A stretch of 64,000 nucleotides of DNA from Glacieibacterium arshaanense (lineage in GTDB: Bacteria; Pseudomonadota; Alphaproteobacteria; Sphingomonadales; Sphingomonadaceae): contig NZ_SIHO01000002.1 of assembly GCF_004681125.1 (NCBI RefSeq), positions 558,001 through 622,000 of the forward strand, written 5' to 3'. The notes under the pieces are model-generated. The model did not search any database. It was given only the letters and a program-made list of their open reading frames with translations, and had not been told where the DNA came from. Every line of letters starts with the position of its first letter. The stretch's first letter is position 1. Positions 54,692 through 62,794 of the stretch are shown piece by piece. Position numbers and translations under genes: made by a program.

Positions 54692-54707
54692 TATGCTGCG
54701 CAGCATA
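54692..54707. promoter_or_regulatory. Perfect 16-base palindrome between ECH and SDR genes
   Basis: TATGCTGC-GCAGCATA is a perfect inverted repeat, with another half site (ATGCAGCAT) immediately after it. It lies 26 bases upstream of the SDR start in a divergent promoter region, as expected for a TetR- or GntR-type operator. No regulator gene is adjacent. Confidence 0.5.
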
Positions 54708-54733
54708 ATGCAGCATTGGGGAGTTATACGGGC

Positions 54734-55582
54734 ATGAAGGATCTGGTCGGCAAGGTGGCGTTCGTCACGGGCGCAGCGTCGGGCATCGGGCTGGGGATTG
54801 CCACCGCGCTGGCGCAGGCCGGGGTCAAGGTTATGCTGTGCGATATCGAAAAGGACGCGCTCGACACCGCGGTGGCGGGATTGAAGCGCACCAACGCCGA
54901 TGTCGAGGGCGTCGTCGCCGACGTGTCGCTCAAGGAAGCGCTGCAGACCGGCGCCGATGCGACGATGGCGCGCTTCGGCCGCGTCGATATTCTGGTCAAC
55001 AACGCCGGCGTCGGCGGCGGTGGCAACTACGGCACGTGGAGCGATGGCGGCTGGAACTGGGTCATCGGCGTCAACCTGCTGTCGGTGGTCTGGGGCTTCG
55101 AGATTTTCGGGCCGCTGATCGAGCGCCAGGGGCCGGGCGGGCACATTGTTTCGACCGCGTCGATTGCCGGCTTGGTCGCCGCCACGAACCCCGCCTATGA
55201 CGCGACCAAATACGCCGTCGTTGCGCTGTCCGAAGGGCTGCGCATCACGCTGGCGGAGCGCGGCATCGGTGTGTCGGTGCTGTGCCCCGGCCTCATCCGC
55301 ACCAACATCATGAATTCGACGCGCAACATCCCGTCGCGCTTCGATGTCAAGGTCGTGGCACCGCCGACCGAAGGCCCGATCGCCGACTTCATCAAGGCGT
55401 TTTCAAGCGCGCTCGAAGCCGGCATCGACCCGCTCTATGTCGGTGAGCTGGTGCGCGAAGGCATCGAGAACGACTGGCCCTACATCTTCACCGACACGCA
55501 GTTCGAGCCGGCGGTCGAGGCGCGCTTCGCCAACATCAAGGCCGGGTTCGACCGCATCCGTGACCGCGTGCCGCGGCATTGA
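54734..55582 (+). CDS. Short-chain dehydrogenase/reductase
   Basis: A 282-residue classical SDR: cofactor loop TGAASGIG (12-19), NNAGVGGGG, a catalytic Ser in STASIAG and Y155-x3-K159. The Asp in CDIEKD after the second strand suggests NAD preference. C-terminal extension of some 40 residues beyond the core. The start is the ATG just before the cofactor fold; the open frame upstream crosses the palindrome. The gene ends 5 bases before repeat copy D. Confidence 0.92.
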   Translation: MKDLVGKVAFVTGAASGIGLGIATALAQAGVKVMLCDIEKDALDTAVAGLKRTNADVEGVVADVSLKEALQTGADATMARFGRVDILVNNAGVGGGGNYGTWSDGGWNWVIGVNLLSVVWGFEIFGPLIERQGPGGHIVSTASIAGLVAATNPAYDATKYAVVALSEGLRITLAERGIGVSVLCPGLIRTNIMNSTRNIPSRFDVKVVAPPTEGPIADFIKAFSSALEAGIDPLYVGELVREGIENDWPYIFTDTQFEPAVEARFANIKAGFDRIRDRVPRH

Positions 55583-55587
55583 GGAGG

Positions 55588-55624
55588 TAGAGCCTCCGGC
55601 GGGCAGAGCCTTGGCCCTGCACCC
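55588..55624. repeat. REP-like half element, copy D
   Basis: Contains one arm only: the CTCCGGCGGGCAG core followed by the side hairpin GCAGAGCCTTGGCCCTGC and ACCC. The matching right arm is absent or degraded. It lies between convergent genes (SDR and phosphoesterase). This looks like the single-REP form of the element seen as inverted pairs elsewhere. Confidence 0.75.
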
Positions 55625-55638
55625 GGATTTTGGCGGGC

Positions 55639-56307
55639 TCAGCCGAGGCGTGAGGTCAGTATGAAGCTGACAGGCGGCAGCATTTTGCCGGTGCCGCTTT
55701 CAATCGACGCGGCGTTGATGAACAGCGTTTCGCCGATTTTGCGCTGGCCGGCGCTGGCGTGCACATGGCCGAAGCAGTGCACGCGCGGCGCGATGCGCGG
55801 CAGTTCATCGGCGAGCGCCGGGCACCCCAACGACTTGCCGCTGCGCGCGGCGTCGAGGATGCCTTGCGGCGGCGTGTGCGTGACCAGAATGTCGATGCCC
55901 GGTGGAGCTTTCGCCCAGGCATCGGCGAGCCCTGCCGGCCCCTTGAAGAAGGCATGGCGCGGCAGAAACGGTACCCATGACGCGCCGTGGATTTTCAGCC
56001 CGCGAAACTCGACCGTCTCGTCGTGCAGGAAATGCGCATTGCGGAACGGTTGCGGCTGGCGCCCCAGCGCCGCTTCAAGCTCGCGGTCATGGTTGCCGCC
56101 GATGCACAATATCCGGTCGAAACGCTGCCGCCCGAACCACGCATCGATTTCCGCGATACGGTCCGGCGTCCGGCCGAACAGGCGCTGCGGCGGCTTGCTG
56201 AACAGGTCGAACATGTCGCCGCAATGGATCAGCAAGTCGCCCGCCGGCAGGTCGAATTCGCCGTGCCGGCAGTGCGTGTCGCTGATGACGGTGACGCGGG
56301 TTTCCAT
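55639..56307 (-). CDS. Calcineurin-like metallophosphoesterase
   Basis: A 222-residue protein with all five metal-binding blocks: D10-T-H12, GD with D31, GNHD (71-74), THTPP and GHVH. It resembles the MPPED/239FB group, which hydrolyses phosphodiesters or nucleotides. It is cytosolic and the substrate is unknown. The region before its start is shared with the DUF885 promoter on the other strand. Confidence 0.9.
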   Translation of the reverse strand: METRVTVISDTHCRHGEFDLPAGDLLIHCGDMFDLFSKPPQRLFGRTPDRIAEIDAWFGRQRFDRILCIGGNHDRELEAALGRQPQPFRNAHFLHDETVEFRGLKIHGASWVPFLPRHAFFKGPAGLADAWAKAPPGIDILVTHTPPQGILDAARSGKSLGCPALADELPRIAPRVHCFGHVHASAGQRKIGETLFINAASIESGTGKMLPPVSFILTSRLG

Positions 56308-56409
56308 GCCATAAGCTTAGCAGCACCAGCGAATTCGGCCAGCCGCGAAGAAGGGCTTCACCGCGATTTGGCCAACGCCTATGGTTGCTGCAACCAACAG
56401 GGAATCAGC

Positions 56410-58242
56410 ATGAAAATCAGCTTCAAAATCGGCGTGGCAGCAGTGATGGCGGGGCTGATGCTGCCTGCCACGAGCGCCGGCGCCGCGGCGCCCGTTTCTG
56501 CAGCCACTGCCAGCGAGGATGCGCGGCTGACGGCGTTCCTCGACGCCGAGTTCGCCGAATGGGTCAAGCAGCAGCCACAGCTCGCGACACGGCTCGGCAT
56601 CAAGGCTGGCGGTGACCGCTGGAACGACATCAGCGAAGCCGCCGCCGCGCAGCAACTGGCGTGGCGCAACGCCAGCGTGGCGCGGATGAAGGCGCAGTTC
56701 GACCGTGAGAAGCTGTCGCCCGAAGCGCGCGTCAATTACGACATCTGGGCGCTCGAGGCCGACCGCGCGGCGTTGGCGCAGGCCAACCGCATCTATCGCC
56801 CGCCCTTCTATTCGTTCCTCTATTCGGCACACAGCCAGTTGCCCGATTTTCTGGTCAACACCCACGCCGTCGCCGATACCGTCGACTTGAAGAACTATAT
56901 CGCCCGGCTGCGCGGGCTGCCGGCGGTGCTCGACACTGCCATCGCACGCAGCAAGGTCAGCGACGCCGCGGGGATACGCGCGCCGAAGTTCCAGATCGAA
57001 CGCATCATCGCCGGCAGCGAGACGCTCATCACCGGCGCGCCGTTCGGGCCGGGTCCAGACTCGCCGCTATGGGCCGATGTCAACGCCAAGACCGAGGCGC
57101 TGGTCAAAGCCGGCAAGCTGCCGCGCGCCGAAGCCGACGCGCTGCTCGGCGAAGCGCGCACTGCGCTGCTCGGCATCAAGCCCGCCTATGAACGCGTCAT
57201 CGCCTGGGCGCGCGCCGACCTGCCGACCGCGCCGAGTGGCCGCGTCGGCGCGATCTCGCTGCCCGGCGGCGCGGCCTATTACGCCAATGAACTGCGGCTC
57301 AACACGACGACCGACCTGACCGCCGACCAGATCTATGCCATCGGCCTGAAGGAAGTCGCGCGGATCGAGGCCGAACAGGATGCGCTGGCGCGCAAGGACG
57401 GCTTCAAGGACCGCGAGGCCTATTACGCAGAGCGCGCCCGGCTGTTCCCGCCGCGGCCGTATGACGATGCGGCGCGCGCCGAATATCTCGCCGCGTCGAA
57501 CGCCGCTGTCGCGCGCAACCGTACGCTGCTCGCGCCCTATTTCGGCACGCTGCCGGCGTACAAGATGGAGGTCGTGCGCGAACCGGCGTTCAGCGAAGTC
57601 GCCGGTGGCGCCGCGCACGCAGCACCACCCAGCCCCGACGGTGCGCGGCCCGGCCGCGTCTATCTCCACCTCGTCGGCGATACCAAGGACCCCGCCGAAA
57701 CCATCGACCTGATGTGCCACGAAGGCGTGCCGGGCCATGTCATGCAGGGCGACATCCAGGTGCGGCAGAGCGGCGGGCCGAAGTTCCGCAAGGTGACGGG
57801 CTATGTCGCGTTCGGCGAAGGCTGGGGGCTGTATGCCGAGGCGCTGTGCAAGGAAATCGGTGCTTACCCCGATACCGCCAGCGACTTCATGCGGCTCGAC
57901 GCCGAACTGTTCCGCGCCGCGCGACTGGTCACCGACACCGGCATCCACGCGCGCGGCTGGACCGAGGACGAGGCGGTCGCCTACATGATCAAGACCGGCC
58001 GCCAGTCACCCGAAGCGTCGCGCTCCGAAGTCCGCCGCTACATCACGCTGCCGGGGCAGGCGACCGGCTACAAGATCGGCATGTTGAAGATCATGGAGCT
58101 GCGGCAGCGGGCCGAGGCCGAGCTTGGGCCGAAGTTCGATATCAAGGGCTTCCACGACCTGCTGATTGCGTCGGGGTCACAGCCGTTGCCGATCCTCGAA
58201 CGCCGCGTTGATGACTGGATTGCGGCGAAGAAGGCGGGCTAG
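56410..58242 (+). CDS. DUF885 family zinc peptidase-like exported protein
   Basis: A 610-residue protein with a signal peptide (IGVAAVMAGLMLPATSAGAAA). The zinc-peptidase-like motif H437-E-G-V-P-G-H443 (HExxxxH spacing) is followed by GEGWGLYAE, whose Glu would be the third ligand. This is the DUF885 pattern, found in exported proteins of unknown substrate; metal peptidase activity is inference. The ATG has an AGGGAA ribosome site. It converges on the epoxide hydrolase gene with a 4-base overlap. Confidence 0.9.
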   Translation: MKISFKIGVAAVMAGLMLPATSAGAAAPVSAATASEDARLTAFLDAEFAEWVKQQPQLATRLGIKAGGDRWNDISEAAAAQQLAWRNASVARMKAQFDREKLSPEARVNYDIWALEADRAALAQANRIYRPPFYSFLYSAHSQLPDFLVNTHAVADTVDLKNYIARLRGLPAVLDTAIARSKVSDAAGIRAPKFQIERIIAGSETLITGAPFGPGPDSPLWADVNAKTEALVKAGKLPRAEADALLGEARTALLGIKPAYERVIAWARADLPTAPSGRVGAISLPGGAAYYANELRLNTTTDLTADQIYAIGLKEVARIEAEQDALARKDGFKDREAYYAERARLFPPRPYDDAARAEYLAASNAAVARNRTLLAPYFGTLPAYKMEVVREPAFSEVAGGAAHAAPPSPDGARPGRVYLHLVGDTKDPAETIDLMCHEGVPGHVMQGDIQVRQSGGPKFRKVTGYVAFGEGWGLYAEALCKEIGAYPDTASDFMRLDAELFRAARLVTDTGIHARGWTEDEAVAYMIKTGRQSPEASRSEVRRYITLPGQATGYKIGMLKIMELRQRAEAELGPKFDIKGFHDLLIASGSQPLPILERRVDDWIAAKKAG

Positions 58243-59378
58243 CGCACCTGCCGGAAACAGTCGCGGATCTCGCCAACGTATAGCGCCGGCTGCTCCCATG
58301 CCGCGAAATGCCCGCCCTTGGGCATTTCGTTCCAGTGGATGATGTTCGACATGTGGCGTTCGCCCCAGCGCCGCGACGAGCGGAAGATTTCCTTGGGGTA
58401 GATGCTGACGCCCACCGGCAGGTCGAGCTGCTGCGAGCCGAAGCTGCCGAAGCTTTCCCAGTATAGCCGCCCCGATGACGCGCCGGTCGCGGGCAGCCAG
58501 TAGAGCATGATGTTGTCGAGCATTTCGTCCATCGTCAGCGCGTCTTCGGGGTTGCCCTGGTTGTCGGTCCACGCCCACATCTTCTCGTAGATCCACGCCG
58601 CCTGGCCGGCGGGGGAGTCGACCAGCGCGTAGCCGAGCGTCTGCGGCCGCGTGCCCTGCTGCTTCGAATAACCCGAATCCCACTCCTGATAATGCTGGAG
58701 CCCGGCGACGGCGCTGGCCTCCATCGGCGTCAGGTCGGCCATGTCTTCGGGTCCGGGGAAAATCAGCGGCATGTTGACGTGGATGGCCGCGCACGCCGGC
58801 GGCTTGATGACGCCGATTGCGGTGGTGACGGCGGCGCCCCAGTCGCCACCCTGCGCCACCCAGCGTGTGTAGCCGAGCCGCTCCATCAGCTTGATCCAGC
58901 TCATCGCAATATGCGGCACGCCCCAGCCGGTCTGCGTCGGCTTGCCCGAAAAGCCGAAGCCCGGCAGCGACGGCATGACGACATGGAAGGCGTCTTCGGC
59001 CTTGCCGCCGTGCGCGGTCGGGTCGGTCAGCGGCCCGATGACCTTCATGAACTCGATCACCGACCCCGGCCAGCCGTGCGTGACGATCAGCGGCAGCGCG
59101 TCCGGATGCTTCGAGCGCACATGGAGGAAGTGGATGTCGAGCCCGTCGATGTTGGTCTTGAACTGGCCGAGCGCGTTAAGCCGCGCCTCGCAGGCGCGCC
59201 AGTCGTAGCGGGTGCGCCAATGCTCGACGAGCGCCTGGACCTTGGCGAGCGGGCTGCCCTGCGTCCAGTCGGCCACGGTTTCCTTTTCGGGCCAGCGCGT
59301 CGCCGCCAGCCGCGCCGCAAGGTCATCGAGCTGCGCCTGCGGGACAGCGAGCGTGAACGGCGTGACGGTATCGGACAT
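58239..59378 (-). CDS. Epoxide hydrolase of the EHN family
   Basis: A 379-residue alpha/beta hydrolase with the N-terminal EHN domain (residues 4-100). The oxyanion motif is HGWPG (101-105), the nucleophile D179 lies in GGDWGAAV, and the general-base His is in KGGHFAAWEQP. The lid tyrosines are likely in YSKQQGTRP and neighbouring segments. This is the juvenile-hormone-type epoxide hydrolase family; bacterial members open xenobiotic epoxides. Asp as nucleophile excludes a simple esterase. Confidence 0.93.
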   Translation of the reverse strand: MSDTVTPFTLAVPQAQLDDLAARLAATRWPEKETVADWTQGSPLAKVQALVEHWRTRYDWRACEARLNALGQFKTNIDGLDIHFLHVRSKHPDALPLIVTHGWPGSVIEFMKVIGPLTDPTAHGGKAEDAFHVVMPSLPGFGFSGKPTQTGWGVPHIAMSWIKLMERLGYTRWVAQGGDWGAAVTTAIGVIKPPACAAIHVNMPLIFPGPEDMADLTPMEASAVAGLQHYQEWDSGYSKQQGTRPQTLGYALVDSPAGQAAWIYEKMWAWTDNQGNPEDALTMDEMLDNIMLYWLPATGASSGRLYWESFGSFGSQQLDLPVGVSIYPKEIFRSSRRWGERHMSNIIHWNEMPKGGHFAAWEQPALYVGEIRDCFRQVR

Positions 59379-59462
59379 GGTGGCTTTCCCCGGACTTGAT
59401 GCACGGTCATTATGACCAAGGCGTGCGGCTTGTATAGGGTGCGGCGCGGCAAAATGGGGACA

Positions 59463-60314
59463 ATGGCGGTGGCCGAAACGCAGCCTGAAATCGACGTGGT
59501 GGAGATGCTGGCGACGGCACTCGCGGCACGTCGCCGTGCGGGGCGGGCACAGCTGATCGGCATCGCCGGGCCGCAAGGGAGCGGCAAGTCGACGCTCGCG
59601 GCGGCGCTGGCGACACGGTTGCAGGGCGGCGTCGGGTTGCGCGTCGCGGTGCTTGGGCTCGATGACCTGTATCTGCCCAAGGCGACGCGCGCGGCGCTGG
59701 CGCAGCAGGTCCACCCGCTGCTGGCAACGCGCGGCGTGCCCGGCACGCATGACGTGGCGCTGGGGCACAAGCTGATCGACGCACTGCTGCACGGCGACGC
59801 GCCGGTCGCGCTGCCGGTATTCGACAAGAGCCGCGATGACCGCGCGGCGGAACCGCGGATTGTCGACGCGCCGGTCGATGTGCTGCTGTTTGAAGGCTGG
59901 TGCATCGGCGCGCGGCCACAAAGCGCTGCCGCACTGGCGCGACCGGTCAACGCGCTGGAAGCACAAGCCGACCCGCACGGCATCTGGCGACGCTGGGTCA
60001 ACGCGCGACTGGCGGCTGACTATGTACCGCTGTTCGCAAAGGCCGACGCGCTGGTCTGGCTGCAAACGCCGGCCTATGCGACCGCGCTGGCGTGGCGCCA
60101 ACAACAGGAAGCCGAACTGCGCGCCGCCACCGGCCGCGGCATGAGCATGGCGGAAGTCGCCGACTTCATGGCGCACTACGAACGCCTGTCACGCGCGATG
60201 CGGCGCTCGCTACCGCGCCGCGCGGATTATGTGGTGAGCATTGACCGCGCGCACCGGCTGACGGGGTTGAAGACCAAGGGCCTCCGGCGGGCAGGCCTCA
60301 GGCCTGCACCATAG
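59463..60314 (+). CDS. P-loop kinase of the D-glycerate 3-kinase type with a repeat-derived C-terminus
   Basis: A 283-residue kinase with Walker A GPQGSGKST (36-44), LDDLYLPKATRAAL, TRGVPGTHDVALGHKL, FDKSRDDR and FEGWCIGARP, as in plant-type glycerate kinase (GlxK/YfhK-like). The natural acceptor is probably D-glycerate. The last eleven or so residues (GLRRAGLRPAP) are encoded by repeat copy E, which has replaced the original stop region. Starts at 59412, 59454 and 59463 are possible; I prefer the ATG after the GGGGACA sequence. Confidence 0.85.
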   Translation: MAVAETQPEIDVVEMLATALAARRRAGRAQLIGIAGPQGSGKSTLAAALATRLQGGVGLRVAVLGLDDLYLPKATRAALAQQVHPLLATRGVPGTHDVALGHKLIDALLHGDAPVALPVFDKSRDDRAAEPRIVDAPVDVLLFEGWCIGARPQSAAALARPVNALEAQADPHGIWRRWVNARLAADYVPLFAKADALVWLQTPAYATALAWRQQQEAELRAATGRGMSMAEVADFMAHYERLSRAMRRSLPRRADYVVSIDRAHRLTGLKTKGLRRAGLRPAP

Positions 60315-60407
60315 GTTTGGGTCGGCGCCACCGGAACCTACGTCGGCGCATGTGGGGCGCCCGCAAACTATTGGTGCAGGCCTGAGGCCTGCCCGCCGGA
60401 GGCTCTT
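60276..60407. repeat. REPIN-like palindromic repeat, copy E
   Basis: Outer arms 60276-60294 and 60389-60407 pair with one mismatch. Side hairpins are GCAGGCC-TCA-GGCCTGC and GCAGGCC-TGA-GGCCTGC. The spacer is longer (about 60 bases) than in the other copies. The left arm lies inside the kinase reading frame and the right arm ends 7 bases before the gabD stop. Confidence 0.85.
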
Positions 60408-60414
60408 TGAATCT

Positions 60415-61890
60415 CTAGGCGCTCGCCACCTGCCGCACGAGGAACTTCATCTCCAGATATTCCTCCAGCCCGTGGCGCGAGCCTTCGCGGCCGAGGCCGC
60501 TTTCGCGCCAGCCGCCGAACGGGCCGACTTCGGTCGAGATCAGGCCGGTGTTGATGCCGACCATGCCGTATTCGAGCGCTTCGGAGACGCGAGTCATGCG
60601 GTCGGCGTCGCGGGTATAGAGGTAGGCGGCGAGCCCGGCCTGGCCGCGGTTGGCGTAATCGATGGCTTGCGCTTCGGTGTCGAATTTGACGATGCCGGCG
60701 ACCGGCCCGAAAGTTTCCTCGCGGGTCAGCAGCGCGTCGGCGGCGACGCCGGTGAGCACGGTTGCTTCGAAGAAGTCGCCGGTGGTGGCCTTGCCGCCGG
60801 TGACCAGCGTCGCGCCGCCGGCGAGGGCGTCGGCGACGTGGGCGGCGGCCTTTTTGACGGCGCGACCGTCGATCAGCGGGCCTTGTTCGGTCGGGCCGTC
60901 GAGGCCGTCGCCGGCCTTCATTGCGGCGGCGCGCGCGGCGAGCTTGGCGGCGAAGGCGTCGTGGATGCCGGCCTGGACGTAGAAGCGGTTGGCGCAGACG
61001 CAGGTCTGGCCGGTGTTGCGGAACTTGGAGACCAGCGCGCCTTCGACGGCGGCGTCGAGGTCGGCATCATCGAAGACGATGAACGGCGCGTTGCCGCCGA
61101 GTTCGAGCGAGACTTTCTTGACGGTGCCCATGCACTTGGCCGCCAGCATCTTGCCGACCGCGGTCGAGCCGGTGAAGGTGAATTTGCGGACGCGCGGGTC
61201 GGTGGTCAACACCTCGCCGATCGGCGGGGCATGACCGGTGACGATGTTGAACACGCCCGCCGGGACGCCGGCCTCCGCGGCGAGCACCGCGAGTGCCAGT
61301 GCCGAAAACGGCGTCAGCTCGCTGGGCTTCAGCACCACGGTGCAGCCGGCAGCGAGCGCCGGGCCGACCTTGCGGGTGATCATCGCGGCGGGGAAGTTCC
61401 ACGGCGTGACGGCAGCGACGACGCCGACCGGTTGGCGCAGCACGCTCAGCCGGCGGTCGGGGAAGTGGCCGGGGATGATTTCGCCGTAAGCGCGGCGGCC
61501 TTCTTCGGCGAACCATTCGAGGAACGACGCGGCATAGCCGATTTCGCCGGTGGCCTCGGCGAGCGGCTTGCCCTGTTCGGCGGTCATCAGGCGCGCGAGG
61601 TCGCTGGCGTTGGCCATCATCAGCGCGTGCCAGCGCTTGAGGATGTCGCCGCGCGCCTTGGCGGTCATGGCGGCCCAGGCCGGGAAGGCGGCGGCGGCTG
61701 CAGCGACGGCGGCTTCGGTTTCCGCTGCACCCAGTGCCGGGATCGTGCCGATCGGCCGGCCATTAGCGGGGTTGGTGACGGTGATGGTTTCGGTCGCGGT
61801 CACCCACTCACCGTTCACCCACGCGGCTTCGCGCAGCAGGTCGGGGCGCTGGAGAGCAAGGCGGGTGCGTTCGGCGGTCGTATCGAGCAT
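60415..61890 (-). CDS. gabD: NAD(P)-dependent succinate-semialdehyde dehydrogenase
   Basis: Oxidises succinate semialdehyde to succinate. The 491-residue ALDH has TPWNFPAAMI, the NAD-binding GSTAVGK, catalytic Glu E263 in LELGGNAP, and catalytic Cys C297 in NTGQTCVCANR with a second Cys two residues on, typical of GabD. The substrate assignment is from this motif pattern and length. There is no transaminase next to it. Confidence 0.92.
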   Translation of the reverse strand: MLDTTAERTRLALQRPDLLREAAWVNGEWVTATETITVTNPANGRPIGTIPALGAAETEAAVAAAAAAFPAWAAMTAKARGDILKRWHALMMANASDLARLMTAEQGKPLAEATGEIGYAASFLEWFAEEGRRAYGEIIPGHFPDRRLSVLRQPVGVVAAVTPWNFPAAMITRKVGPALAAGCTVVLKPSELTPFSALALAVLAAEAGVPAGVFNIVTGHAPPIGEVLTTDPRVRKFTFTGSTAVGKMLAAKCMGTVKKVSLELGGNAPFIVFDDADLDAAVEGALVSKFRNTGQTCVCANRFYVQAGIHDAFAAKLAARAAAMKAGDGLDGPTEQGPLIDGRAVKKAAAHVADALAGGATLVTGGKATTGDFFEATVLTGVAADALLTREETFGPVAGIVKFDTEAQAIDYANRGQAGLAAYLYTRDADRMTRVSEALEYGMVGINTGLISTEVGPFGGWRESGLGREGSRHGLEEYLEMKFLVRQVASA

Positions 61891-61987
61891 GGGGGAATCC
61901 TCGGCAAATCAATGCCGCACGTCTTAGTGGGTTCAGGCGGGCGGCTCCAGTGCTATGCTGACAAATCATATGGGCGGGGGATTGAGG

Positions 61988-62794
61988 ATGCGATTGCAAA
62001 AGTGGCTGTTGGCGGCGGTGCTGGCGCTGGGTGTGGGCGGCAGTGCAGCGGCGGCAGAGTTCGCCTCCACCGTACCGACAGCGCGCGTCGATTACTGGCA
62101 GAAGCGCGAGGCCGACATCACCGCGATGCTGGCGGACACCAAGGACCTGTCAGCGGTGAAGCTGGTGTTTCTGGGCGATTCGATCACCGATTTCTGGCAC
62201 CTTGGCGAAAACCCGTGGTTCAAGGGGCTGTATTGCGGCCGCGCCGTTTGGGACGAAAGCTTCGGCGGCGCGGTGCCGGCCAACACCGCGATCAACCTCG
62301 GCGTGTCGGGCGACCGCATCGAACATGTGCTGTTCCGGCTGCTGCCGGCGTCGGCGGGTGGCAAGGGTGAGCTTGACCGCGCCGATCTCAACCCCGATTT
62401 CGTCGTGCTGATGCTCGGCATCAACAACAGCTTCGATGCCGAAAACCCCGCGGTCGACAGCATCTTCGCCGGCGTCAAGACGGTGGTCGAGGCGGTGCAC
62501 GCGCGCAAGCCTGGCACGCGCATCCTGTTGCAATCGCTGCTGCCTACGAATGACCCGGTCAAGAACCGCGACCTCGTCCAGCCGATCAACGCGAAGCTCG
62601 CGGCGTTGGCGAAGTCGCCGCCATTCAACACCTATGTCGTCTGGCTCGACCTGTATCCGGCGTTCGTTGATACGGCGGGGCTGCAGCAAACCAAGCTGTT
62701 CAACGACGGCCTGCACCCGAGCGAGGCCGGCTACCGCGTCTGGCGCGACAGACTGGTGCCGGCGCTCGCGGCAGCGCGCGCCACACCGCGCTAG
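61988..62794 (+). CDS. Exported SGNH/GDSL-family hydrolase
   Basis: A 268-residue protein with a signal peptide (LLAAVLALGVGGSAAAA). Block I is FLGDSITD with S65, block II NLGVSGDRIE, block III GINNS in place of GxND, and block V DGLHPSEAGY with the catalytic Asp-His. It resembles the PAF-acetylhydrolase-like esterases that deacylate sugars or lipids. ATG 61988 is directly followed by the signal peptide. The stop overlaps the TonB-receptor gene by 4 bases. Confidence 0.9.
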   Translation: MRLQKWLLAAVLALGVGGSAAAAEFASTVPTARVDYWQKREADITAMLADTKDLSAVKLVFLGDSITDFWHLGENPWFKGLYCGRAVWDESFGGAVPANTAINLGVSGDRIEHVLFRLLPASAGGKGELDRADLNPDFVVLMLGINNSFDAENPAVDSIFAGVKTVVEAVHARKPGTRILLQSLLPTNDPVKNRDLVQPINAKLAALAKSPPFNTYVVWLDLYPAFVDTAGLQQTKLFNDGLHPSEAGYRVWRDRLVPALAAARATPR

